Source: Colivivens sp963640465 (GTDB lineage Bacteria; Bacteroidota; Bacteroidia; Bacteroidales; Bacteroidaceae). From it: a stretch of DNA of 39,231 nt. Below the pieces are notes generated by a model. The model did not search any database, was not told the DNA's origin, and saw only the letters and a program-made list of their open reading frames with translations. The translations under genes were made by a program, and so were the position numbers. Positions 16,321 through 23,474 of the stretch are shown here, in pieces; positions within the stretch are counted from its first letter, which is position 1, and each line of letters opens with the position of its first letter. The stretch spans positions 1 through 39,231 of the forward strand of contig CAVHYP010000020.1 of assembly GCA_963640465.1 (NCBI GenBank). Reading direction: 5' to 3'.

Positions 16321-17538
16321 ATGAGACTCTTCAGCAAATTCCATAGGGCAAGCCTCGATTCAGCCAAGGAAAACTGCATGGCAAGCCTTGAAAGAAAAAG
16401 CAGAAAGGCAACGGTCCGGCACCTGGCTGCCGTTGTCGTGTGTGTGGCAGTAGCGTACCTCATGGCATCCTGCTCAGCCAATCCCGATGTGCCACGGAAA
16501 AAACATCACCGGTCGTGGCTCACCCCAGTGTCGAGCGGAAACCCATACGAGGTGATGGTCGTGTGTGAAGACTCATTGTGGCAAGGCTATGCCGGAAGAG
16601 CCATACGTGAAGTGCTGGAGAAAGACGTGCCGATGCTGCCGCAATCCGAACCGATGTTCCACGTGAGCCACATCGTGCCAGCCAACTACAACCGCATAAC
16701 CAACATCTTCCGCAACATCATCCACATAGAAGTGAGCAACCAGACCACAATGCCGCAAATCAAATATGAGCGCAACGTGTTCTCTGATCCACAACTCATA
16801 ATCAACGTGAAAGGTCCCGATGGCAACAGCATCTCTACCTACATCACGGAACATACCCGACAACTCATTCAAAACCTCTCGGCAGAAGAAATCAACCGCA
16901 ATGCGGCGCTGCTGGAGGAAAAATACAACATAGAGTTCTACCGCCAGTGCAAAAAGATGTTCGGATGCGAACTGTTCATCCCTAACGATCTGCTGAAAAT
17001 GAAAGTGGGCGACAACTTTATCTGGGCATCCAACGACGGAATCTCCACCTCGCAGAGCATCTGCATCTACAGCTATCCCTACGTTTCGGAGAAAGTGTTC
17101 ACACGGCATGCATACGTCGCACTGCGCGACACCTTCATGCGACGCAACATCCCAGGTGCCAACCCCGGACAGTACATGACCACCAACCACGACTACGTGC
17201 AGGTGAAAGCCATGAACGTGAGAGGACGCTACGTGTTTGAGGCAAGAGGACTGTGGCGCATGGAGAACGACATGATGGGCGGACCGTTCGTGTCACATTC
17301 CACAGTCGACACAGTGAACAACCAGGTGATAGTTGTGGAAGGCTTCGTGTATGCGCCCGACAAGATGAAGCGCACGATGATACGCAGACTTGAAGCAGCA
17401 CTCTACACACTGCGCCTGCCAGAGGCTCAGGCTGTGAAAGACGAGAAAGGGAAGGTGGAGAACGCGATTCCCGAGAAGATTAAGTCTAAGAATGCAAATT
17501 CCGAGAAAGGAAAGGCTGAAGCAGCAGACAAGTCCTGA
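16321..17538 (+). CDS. DUF4837 family lipoprotein
   Basis: A 405-residue protein of a Bacteroidota-specific family of unknown function. The lipobox is LMASC with Cys 51 from the first ATG. A second ATG at 16378 (MASLERKSRK) would give a 32-residue signal of more usual length and may be the real start. The conserved body runs from about residue 70 to 380, beginning SSGNPYEVMVVCEDSLWQG. It contains NNYN/VPANYNRITNIFRNI-like text and GRYVFEARGLWRMENDMMGGPF, characteristic of DUF4837. The last 25 residues are a low-complexity Lys/Glu/Ser/Ala tail. It lies between rlmN and pdxA, 27 bases after rlmN. It is probably exported and lipid-anchored; no activity is predicted. Confidence 0.8.
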   Translation: MRLFSKFHRASLDSAKENCMASLERKSRKATVRHLAAVVVCVAVAYLMASCSANPDVPRKKHHRSWLTPVSSGNPYEVMVVCEDSLWQGYAGRAIREVLEKDVPMLPQSEPMFHVSHIVPANYNRITNIFRNIIHIEVSNQTTMPQIKYERNVFSDPQLIINVKGPDGNSISTYITEHTRQLIQNLSAEEINRNAALLEEKYNIEFYRQCKKMFGCELFIPNDLLKMKVGDNFIWASNDGISTSQSICIYSYPYVSEKVFTRHAYVALRDTFMRRNIPGANPGQYMTTNHDYVQVKAMNVRGRYVFEARGLWRMENDMMGGPFVSHSTVDTVNNQVIVVEGFVYAPDKMKRTMIRRLEAALYTLRLPEAQAVKDEKGKVENAIPEKIKSKNANSEKGKAEAADKS

Positions 17539-17624
17539 CAATGAAGACTGAAGCGTAAAACAATGTTCAGACAGTGAAGACTGAGAAAGCAAACAAAGTA
17601 GAAAACAAATAGACTCAACAAGAT

Positions 17625-18725
17625 ATGCGAAAGATAAAAGTAGGAATAACCCACGGAGACATAAACGGAGTAGGCTATGAGGTGATACTTAAGACATTTG
17701 AAAACCCCGACATGTTCGAACTCTGTACACCTGTACTCTATGGTTCGCCCAAGATGGCAACATTCCACATGAAGGCACTAGAACTCACCACGAATTTCAC
17801 CGTGAGAGACAGCGCAGAGAAAGCCGAGGACAATGTACTCAATATCGTCAACTGCTTTGGCGAGGAAGAAATAAAAATTGAGTTGGGCAAAGCTACTCCA
17901 GAAGCTGGCAATGCCGCACTTGTGGCACTCGAACAAGCTATCGATGACTATCGCAAAGGACTTATCGATGTGCTCGTCACTGCTCCAATCAATAAAAATA
18001 CCATTCAGAGCGAGAAATTCCATTTCCCCGGACACACCGAGTACATAGAGCAGAAAGTTGGCGAAGGCAACAAAGCCCTCATGATTCTGATGAATGGTAC
18101 AGTGAAAGTGGCACTGGCAACCACCCATCTGCCAATAAGCAAGGTGTCACCGGCAATCACCAAGGAGCTCATAGCAGAGAAACTCACAATCCTCGATCGC
18201 TCGCTCAAGCGCGACTTCCTTATCGACAACCCACGCATTGCAGTGCTGTCGCTCAATCCGCACTGCGGCGACGGAGGACTGATTGGCAGCGAAGAACAGG
18301 AGATAATTGCTCCGGTAATCAACGAATTGTTCAGCAAAGGCATACATTGCTTCGGACCCTATGCAAGCGATGGTTTCTTCGGCTCGGGCAATTACAACCA
18401 GTTCAATGCCATACTGGCAATGTACCACGATCAGGGACTTGCACCATTCAAGTTGCTGGCAATGAACGATGGGGTGAACTACACAGCCGGACTGCCCATC
18501 GTGCGCACTTCGCCCGACCATGGCACAGCCTACGACATAGCAGGCAAGGGACAGGCAGACGAAGAATCATTCCGCCATGCCATCTTTGCAGCACTTGACA
18601 TTGTGCGCAACCGTGCTACATACGATGCAGCTCATGCTCATCCGCTGCGCAAACAGTATTATGACAAGCGCGATGACAGCGACAAACTGAAACTCGATCA
18701 GGTGACAGACGATGACGCACTATAG
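17625..18725 (+). CDS. pdxA: 4-hydroxythreonine-4-phosphate dehydrogenase
   Basis: A 366-residue enzyme of the DXP-dependent vitamin B6 pathway. It oxidises 4-phosphohydroxy-L-threonine to a product that decarboxylates to 3-amino-1-hydroxyacetone phosphate, the partner of PdxJ. Family motifs are THGDINGVGYEVI at the N-terminus, FPGHTEYIEQK near residue 130 with a metal-binding His, a second His in the SLNPHCGDGGLIG segment near 210, AMYHDQGLAPFKLL near 265 and TSPDHGTAYDIAGKG near 295, both typical of PdxA. Length is slightly above the usual 330 because of insertions near 60-90. It is in the same orientation as glyA, rlmN and the DUF4837 gene and 86 bases from the latter. Its product feeds PLP, the GlyA cofactor. 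Confidence 0.95.
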   Translation: MRKIKVGITHGDINGVGYEVILKTFENPDMFELCTPVLYGSPKMATFHMKALELTTNFTVRDSAEKAEDNVLNIVNCFGEEEIKIELGKATPEAGNAALVALEQAIDDYRKGLIDVLVTAPINKNTIQSEKFHFPGHTEYIEQKVGEGNKALMILMNGTVKVALATTHLPISKVSPAITKELIAEKLTILDRSLKRDFLIDNPRIAVLSLNPHCGDGGLIGSEEQEIIAPVINELFSKGIHCFGPYASDGFFGSGNYNQFNAILAMYHDQGLAPFKLLAMNDGVNYTAGLPIVRTSPDHGTAYDIAGKGQADEESFRHAIFAALDIVRNRATYDAAHAHPLRKQYYDKRDDSDKLKLDQVTDDDAL

Positions 18726-18754
18726 ATATAAATAAGGTGTGGCTGAAGAAACGA

Positions 18755-18834
18755 CAGCGAAACTGTAGAATAAACGTCAGCTGAGACTGTCGAAATGCTA
18801 TAGAAAAAGTGGCAGTTGAAACTGTCGAATAAAC
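18755..18834 (+). repeat. Three degenerate direct repeats between pdxA and the flippase-like gene
   Basis: Copies begin near 18755, 18778 and 18813 and share CAG-x-x-GA-A/G-ACTGT-A/C-GAA. The first and third also share AATAAAC after it. They fill most of the 135-base gap. I see no hairpin or promoter motif, and they may be decayed duplications or binding sites. Confidence 0.45.
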
Positions 18835-18860
18835 GAGAATAGAATAAACAACAGCATACA

Positions 18861-19928
18861 TTGAAGTCCAGAACAAGAAATATCTTCTTCCTCTTTGGCT
18901 TGGGTGCCATAGTGGTAATGATACTGACCTTCAAGGTTAGTTTCGTCGAGATGTGGAACAATCTCAGCCGTGCAGGCTACTGGTTGGTTGCCATATTGCT
19001 GTTGTGGATGGTGCTTTACTTGATGAACACATTCACGTGGCGCATCATCATCAAAGGAAGTGGCAAGTGCAAGGTCCCGTTCTGGAAACTCTATAAAGTA
19101 ACGGTGACAGGCTTTGCGCTCAACTATGCCACACCAGCCGGACTGATGGGCGGAGAACCCTATAAAGTGATGGAACTCACACCCTACATCGGACGTGAGC
19201 GTGCCACTTCATCCGTTCTTCTGTTTGCCATGATGCACATCTTCTCACATTTTTGGTATTGGCTCACAGCTGTGGTGCTCTACGTGATTTTCATTCCGCT
19301 CGACACACAAATGGCCGTGATACTTCCGCTGGTGGCACTCTTTGCCATGTCAGGAATCTACCTCTTTGTGCGCGGCTACCGTCACGGAATGGTGGTGAAA
19401 ATACTGAACTTGGTGGCAAAGATTCCAGGTTGCCGCAAGTGGGGACGCAGATTCATAGAACAGCACTCTGACGAACTGTGCACCATCGACAAGCAGATTG
19501 CGCAGTTGCAACAGCAGAAGAAAGCATGCTTCTTTGGCTCGTTCATGCTGGAGTACGTAGGCAGAGTAATGCAGTCGCTGGAGATTTTCTTTATGCTCAG
19601 ACTCGTAAATGTGCAAGGGTCAATGCCACAACTCTTCATGTATTCACTGATGATTCTGTCGTTCACCTCACTTTTTGCCAACCTTCTCTTCTTTATGCCA
19701 CTGCAGATAGGGGGCAGGGAAGGCGGATTTGCCATGTCGACGGTACAGATGAAGATGAGTGGGGTAGGTGGCGTGTTGCTCACTCTGAAAGAAGCAATGA
19801 CCATCGCTGTGTTCATTTCCATCATAGTCAGGATACGCGAGCTGTTCTGGACAGCTGTGGGAATGTTGCTGATGAAGGTGGGGACGGACGTGAAGACAAC
19901 GGACATGTGCCGAGGAGAAGACTCATGA
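18861..19928 (+). CDS. Lysylphosphatidylglycerol-synthase-TM family membrane protein (flippase-like, UPF0104)
   Basis: A 355-residue inner-membrane protein with about eight hydrophobic segments, beginning with NIFFLFGLGAIVVMILTF. The segment GFALNYATPAGLMGGEPYKVMEL near residues 85-105 matches the conserved N-x-x-x-P-x-x-x-G-G-E/D motif of the family that includes the MprF flippase domain and YbhN/AglD-type proteins. It lacks the MprF synthase domain, so a lipid or lipid-head-group transport or transfer role is more likely than aminoacylation. The start is TTG at 18861, chosen because it gives a short basic N-terminus directly before helix 1; no ATG precedes it in frame. It is upstream of the nucleotidyltransferase and inositol genes, which suggests it moves their product. 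Confidence 0.8.
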   Translation: MKSRTRNIFFLFGLGAIVVMILTFKVSFVEMWNNLSRAGYWLVAILLLWMVLYLMNTFTWRIIIKGSGKCKVPFWKLYKVTVTGFALNYATPAGLMGGEPYKVMELTPYIGRERATSSVLLFAMMHIFSHFWYWLTAVVLYVIFIPLDTQMAVILPLVALFAMSGIYLFVRGYRHGMVVKILNLVAKIPGCRKWGRRFIEQHSDELCTIDKQIAQLQQQKKACFFGSFMLEYVGRVMQSLEIFFMLRLVNVQGSMPQLFMYSLMILSFTSLFANLLFFMPLQIGGREGGFAMSTVQMKMSGVGGVLLTLKEAMTIAVFISIIVRIRELFWTAVGMLLMKVGTDVKTTDMCRGEDS

Positions 19929-19996
19929 TGACGCAGATTTCCCGTAGAAACAGAGATTCTTTATATATAAGAAAGAAATAAACGAAAAGACTAGAT

Positions 19997-20692
19997 ATGA
20001 AATTTGCAATATTGGCTGCTGGAGAAGGTTCGAGACTGGCACAGGAGGGGGTGACGCTTCCCAAACCTCTCGTTCGGCTTAACGGAGAAGCAATGATTGA
20101 CCGTCTTGTGCGCATATTCATTGACAATGGCGCTGACGAGATAGTAATCATCACCAACAACCTTACTCCACTCACCCAAGAGCATGTGCGCAGTATGCAG
20201 GCAGAAGGAAAACCTATTCGGATGGTAGTGAAGACCACTCCCAGTTCGATGCATAGCTTCTATGAGCTCTATCCCTATCTGGGAGAAGACAAATTTTGCC
20301 TCACAACTGTTGACACGATTTTCCGTGAAGACGAGTTCAAGTGCTATATAAACGAGTTCAAGCAGTCAGACTACGACGGAATGATGGCAGTGACCGATTT
20401 TGTTGACGACGAAAAACCACTTTACATTGCTACCGACAGCAAACTCAATATTACAGGTTTCCATGACACAAGGCAGGCAGATACTTCCTACATTTCGGGA
20501 GGAATATATTGCCTTGACTCCAAGTCGTTCATCACACTGAAGCGCTGCATTGAGGAAGGACAGTCGCGTATGCGCAATTTCCAGCGTCAGCTCGTGGCAG
20601 ACGGTTTGCATCTGAAAGCCCATGTCTTTTCCAAGATACTCGACGTAGACCATGCCGATGACATTATAAAAGCAGAGGAATTCTTGAGATGA
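19997..20692 (+). CDS. Sugar-phosphate nucleotidyltransferase family protein (possible inositol-phosphate cytidylyltransferase)
   Basis: A 231-residue NTP_transferase-fold protein. The N-terminal signature is ILAAGEGSRL at 5-14 followed by LPKPL (Lys 23), the nucleotide-binding and catalytic segment. The rest is short, as in LicC-type phosphocholine cytidylyltransferases and inositol-1-phosphate cytidylyltransferase domains, without a C-terminal beta-helix. CLTTVDTIFREDEF near 96-109 corresponds to the D-x-I/F metal-binding region, and GGIYCLDSKS near 158-167 is typical of the product-binding strand. Its last 4 bases overlap the ATP-grasp gene (ATGA). With the inositol-phosphate synthase and CDP-alcohol phosphotransferase nearby, CTP plus inositol phosphate is the most attractive substrate pair, but this is inference. 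Other sugar or alcohol phosphates remain possible. Confidence 0.75.
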   Translation: MKFAILAAGEGSRLAQEGVTLPKPLVRLNGEAMIDRLVRIFIDNGADEIVIITNNLTPLTQEHVRSMQAEGKPIRMVVKTTPSSMHSFYELYPYLGEDKFCLTTVDTIFREDEFKCYINEFKQSDYDGMMAVTDFVDDEKPLYIATDSKLNITGFHDTRQADTSYISGGIYCLDSKSFITLKRCIEEGQSRMRNFQRQLVADGLHLKAHVFSKILDVDHADDIIKAEEFLR

Positions 20693-21519
20693 ACATACTT
20701 TTCATATTCCGTGCTCCAGAGTTTTCCCCAAATATGGAGGACAAGGATGCACTCATACTGAAGTCAGTGGCAGAACGGGTAGAGAACTTGGGCTGCACAG
20801 TCCGTTTCATGAAGGAAACTGATTTGACTGAGACTCAGACTGATGTGCAGACAGTGTTCTCTATGGGGCGACGAGCAGAAACGCTCAAGATTCTGAAGCA
20901 AATGGAAGGACAGGGAGTGAGAGTGCTCAACAGTCCTGCATCGATTGACTTGTGCTGCAATAGGATGAAACTGGTTCAGCAGCTCAAAAAAGGGAACATT
21001 CCCATGCCGCAAACCATTGTAGCCAACCTTGATGAGGCTTTGCAAATCCTTGAACTGCCGTTCTGGATGAAACGTGGTGACGGTTATTCGCAGAATCCGC
21101 AAGACGTGGCTTTCATCACTGATGCGGCAGCTGCTGTTGACCAGGCGATATGGATGAAACAGCAAGGATACAAGACTGTTGTCAGTTCACGACATATCGA
21201 TGGCGATTTGCTGAAGTTCTACGGTGTGTACAGTGAAGATAATCCGTTCTTCTATTGGTATTATGCTGCGGACGGACACAGTAAGTTCGGACTGGAAAAG
21301 AATAATGGCGCCAAACATGAATATGAATTCAATCAGAAACACTTGGCTGATATTTGCATGAGGGCTGCTGAAATTGCAAATCTAAGTGTTTATGGAGGCG
21401 ACTGCATAGTAGACAGGAATGGAGAAATCTATCTGATAGACCTCAACGACTGGCCTAGCTTTTCAAAATGTGGGGAACAGGCTGCCGAAGCAATAAGCAG
21501 ACTGGTCGATAATGTGTAA
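20689..21519 (+). CDS. ATP-grasp family enzyme, substrate unknown
   Basis: A 276-residue protein with the three-part layout of ATP-grasp ligases. It has an N-terminal Rossmann-like region (MNILFIFRAPEFSPN to about 85), a hinge NSPASIDLCCNRMKLVQQLKKGNIPMPQT-like segment near 85-112, and a C-terminal lobe with the metal-binding end YGGDCIVDRNGEIYLIDLN near 232-252, where D/E/N residues bind Mg2+. Such enzymes join a carboxylate to an amine or thiol using ATP. The gene overlaps the nucleotidyltransferase stop by 4 bases, so the two are certainly co-expressed. Its place between a nucleotidyltransferase and a phosphatidyltransferase suggests that it modifies the same head group or lipid. I do not recognise a close characterised relative. 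Confidence 0.75.
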   Translation: MNILFIFRAPEFSPNMEDKDALILKSVAERVENLGCTVRFMKETDLTETQTDVQTVFSMGRRAETLKILKQMEGQGVRVLNSPASIDLCCNRMKLVQQLKKGNIPMPQTIVANLDEALQILELPFWMKRGDGYSQNPQDVAFITDAAAAVDQAIWMKQQGYKTVVSSRHIDGDLLKFYGVYSEDNPFFYWYYAADGHSKFGLEKNNGAKHEYEFNQKHLADICMRAAEIANLSVYGGDCIVDRNGEIYLIDLNDWPSFSKCGEQAAEAISRLVDNV

Positions 21520-21639
21520 GTGTATGTTGCAATGATTAAAAAGCCGGTCTCGCAATAGATGTTAGAGATAACTCTTCAAGATAAAACCGGGATGATTCTC
21601 GTAAAATTATATAGAAGTAATTGATTTTTAGATACGAAC

Positions 21640-22596
21640 ATGTCAAATAAACAGAAAATACAATCAACACTGAAATCGTCAGACACAGAAGAATGGCTCG
21701 ATGTGGTGTTTACCCGTCCCATCGGTTATCGGTGGGCAGTTTTGTTCAACCACTTCGATATCCATCCCAACGTGGTGACCGTCATTTCAATGATACTTGG
21801 TGCAATGTCCGCTCTGTTCTTCCTCCACTCGGCAGACACATCGCATGGCCTTGTGCTCAATATCGTTGGAGTCTTGTTGCTGATGCTTGCCAACTTCTAC
21901 GACAGTGCCGACGGACAACTGGCACGAATGACAGGAAAGACCACCCGTTTGGGACGCATACTCGACGGTGCAGCCGGTGATGTGTGGTTCATCTGCATCT
22001 ACTTTGCATTGACTTTCAGAATGTTCAACCAGGAAATTCCGTTCACGGACGGAACTACATGGCAATGGTGGGGCTTTGCTTTGTTTGCCGTTGCTGGTCT
22101 TTGTTGCCATGGAACTCAGTCGGGACTTGCCGACTACTACCGTCAGATTCATCTTTATTTTCTCAAGGGCAAGAGCAAGAGCGAACTCGACAACTATAAG
22201 CAACAGAAAGCAATCTACGAACAGACTCCATGGAAGGGCAACTTTTTGTGGAAATGTTTTCTCTTCTTCTATGTGAGATACACTAAGAAGCAGGAGTCAC
22301 AGACTCCGCAGTTCCAGAAACTCATGCAAACGCTGCAGAGCAGGTTCGGAGGCGATATTCCTCAATCATTCCGCGATGCATTCAGAGAACAGAGTTTGCC
22401 TCTTATGAAATGGACAAATATCCTGACGTTCAATTGCCGCGCTATTGTGCTTTATATCAGTTCTTTGGCAGACGTTCCGTATGTCTATCCTTTGTTTGAA
22501 ATCATTGTCATGTCAATAATCTATATCCACATGCGCTCTACCCACGAGCGTAATTGCAAAAACTTTACGGCAGATGTTGAGAAAGGAATCTATTAA
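21640..22596 (+). CDS. CDP-alcohol phosphatidyltransferase (candidate phosphatidylinositol-phosphate synthase)
   Basis: A 318-residue membrane enzyme that should move a phospho-alcohol or phosphatidyl group from a CDP-linked donor to an alcohol. The family signature starts at D88-x2-D91-G92-x2-A95-R96, then G105 and D109 at the normal spacing. The last Asp, normally 4 residues after D109, is a Gly (G113), with Asp at 114 instead. Several hydrophobic helices flank the motif, and a polar insert of about 90 residues (roughly 165-255) makes it longer than the usual 200. In characterised inositol-lipid pathways this family uses CDP-diacylglycerol and inositol phosphate. The nearby synthase supports that reading, but the adjoining nucleotidyltransferase makes a CDP-inositol donor possible too. 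It is 120 bases after the ATP-grasp gene and overlaps the HAD gene by 23 bases. Confidence 0.82.
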   Translation: MSNKQKIQSTLKSSDTEEWLDVVFTRPIGYRWAVLFNHFDIHPNVVTVISMILGAMSALFFLHSADTSHGLVLNIVGVLLLMLANFYDSADGQLARMTGKTTRLGRILDGAAGDVWFICIYFALTFRMFNQEIPFTDGTTWQWWGFALFAVAGLCCHGTQSGLADYYRQIHLYFLKGKSKSELDNYKQQKAIYEQTPWKGNFLWKCFLFFYVRYTKKQESQTPQFQKLMQTLQSRFGGDIPQSFRDAFREQSLPLMKWTNILTFNCRAIVLYISSLADVPYVYPLFEIIVMSIIYIHMRSTHERNCKNFTADVEKGIY

Positions 22597-23296
22597 AGGC
22601 ATTATCTTCGACTATGGAGGTACGCTGGACACGAATAGTGTGCATTGGTCTGAAGTACTTTGGGATGCATATGTGAAAGAGAACATCCCTGTCAGCAAGC
22701 AACAGTTTCGTGACTGCTATGTCTTTGCTGAACGTGAACTGGCAAAGAACCCGCTCATTAAACCTGAACACAACTTCCTCGACCTCCTCAGGATAAAGAC
22801 AGACATCGAGACCCAGTATCTTGTCGAAAACAAATTCTGGAAAACTCTGGAGGTAACCCGCCGGGCATCGCACGAGCATGTGGCGCTGAGATGCTACCAG
22901 CATGTGATTGAGGTAATGAAGGTAAGTCGTGAGGTGGTGAAGACACTGGCTGAAAAATATCCGTTGGTGCTGGTGAGCAACTTCTATGGCAACATCCACA
23001 CCATCTTGAAGGACTTCGACATCGATTGTTTTCAAGAAGTGGTTGAATCATCGGTTGTAGGAGTGAGAAAGCCCGACCCGAAAATCTTCCAGCTGGGCAT
23101 TGATGCTCTAGGTCTGCGTCCGGAGAATACGGTGGTCGTGGGTGACTCATTCTCCAAAGACATTGTCTCTGCCAGTTCGCTTGGTTGCCAAACAATTTGG
23201 ATGAAAGGCAAAGGATGGGGCGATGAGGTTATCGATGAGTCACTGCCGTCGCTCATCCTTACAGATATTGCCGACTTGGTCACAGAAATAGGCTAA
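22574..23296 (+). CDS. HAD-superfamily hydrolase
   Basis: A 240-residue haloacid-dehalogenase-fold protein. Motif I is FDYGGTLDT with nucleophile Asp 13; the usual second Asp (D-x-D) is Gly 15. Motif II is VLVSNFYGN (Ser/Asn), motif III is the Lys of RKPDPKIF, and motif IV is VVVGDSFSKDIVSA with the metal-binding Asp pair. A helical cap lies between about residues 20 and 110. The gene overlaps the phosphatidyltransferase by 23 bases, which suggests tight coupling. It could dephosphorylate a phosphatidylinositol-phosphate or free inositol phosphate, a step otherwise missing here, although the Gly in motif I is unusual for a phosphatase and common in other HAD branches. Function is inferred from context only. 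Confidence 0.78.
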   Translation: MLRKESIKGIIFDYGGTLDTNSVHWSEVLWDAYVKENIPVSKQQFRDCYVFAERELAKNPLIKPEHNFLDLLRIKTDIETQYLVENKFWKTLEVTRRASHEHVALRCYQHVIEVMKVSREVVKTLAEKYPLVLVSNFYGNIHTILKDFDIDCFQEVVESSVVGVRKPDPKIFQLGIDALGLRPENTVVVGDSFSKDIVSASSLGCQTIWMKGKGWGDEVIDESLPSLILTDIADLVTEIG

Positions 23297-23398
23297 TTAT
23301 TCGCCCACTACGTGCTTATATGTGTTAAGAAGCAATGAAAATAAAGTGCAAGAGTCAGATTTTGAACTTTGGGTGATAACAGAAATTATTATTTTGTG

Positions 23399-23406
23399 TA
23401 TCTTTG
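23399..23406 (+). promoter_or_regulatory. -7 promoter element for the inositol-phosphate synthase
   Basis: TATCTTTG matches TAnnTTTG and lies in a 178-base gap before the gene. Transcription would start near 23412, leaving a leader of about 60 bases. No good -33 element is visible, so this gene may be read both from here and from upstream. Confidence 0.5.
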
Positions 23407-23474
23407 CGTTTGGCTATCCGATGGTAGCCTCGCTATATTCAATTCAACTATAGTATAAAACATTATAAAATAAA

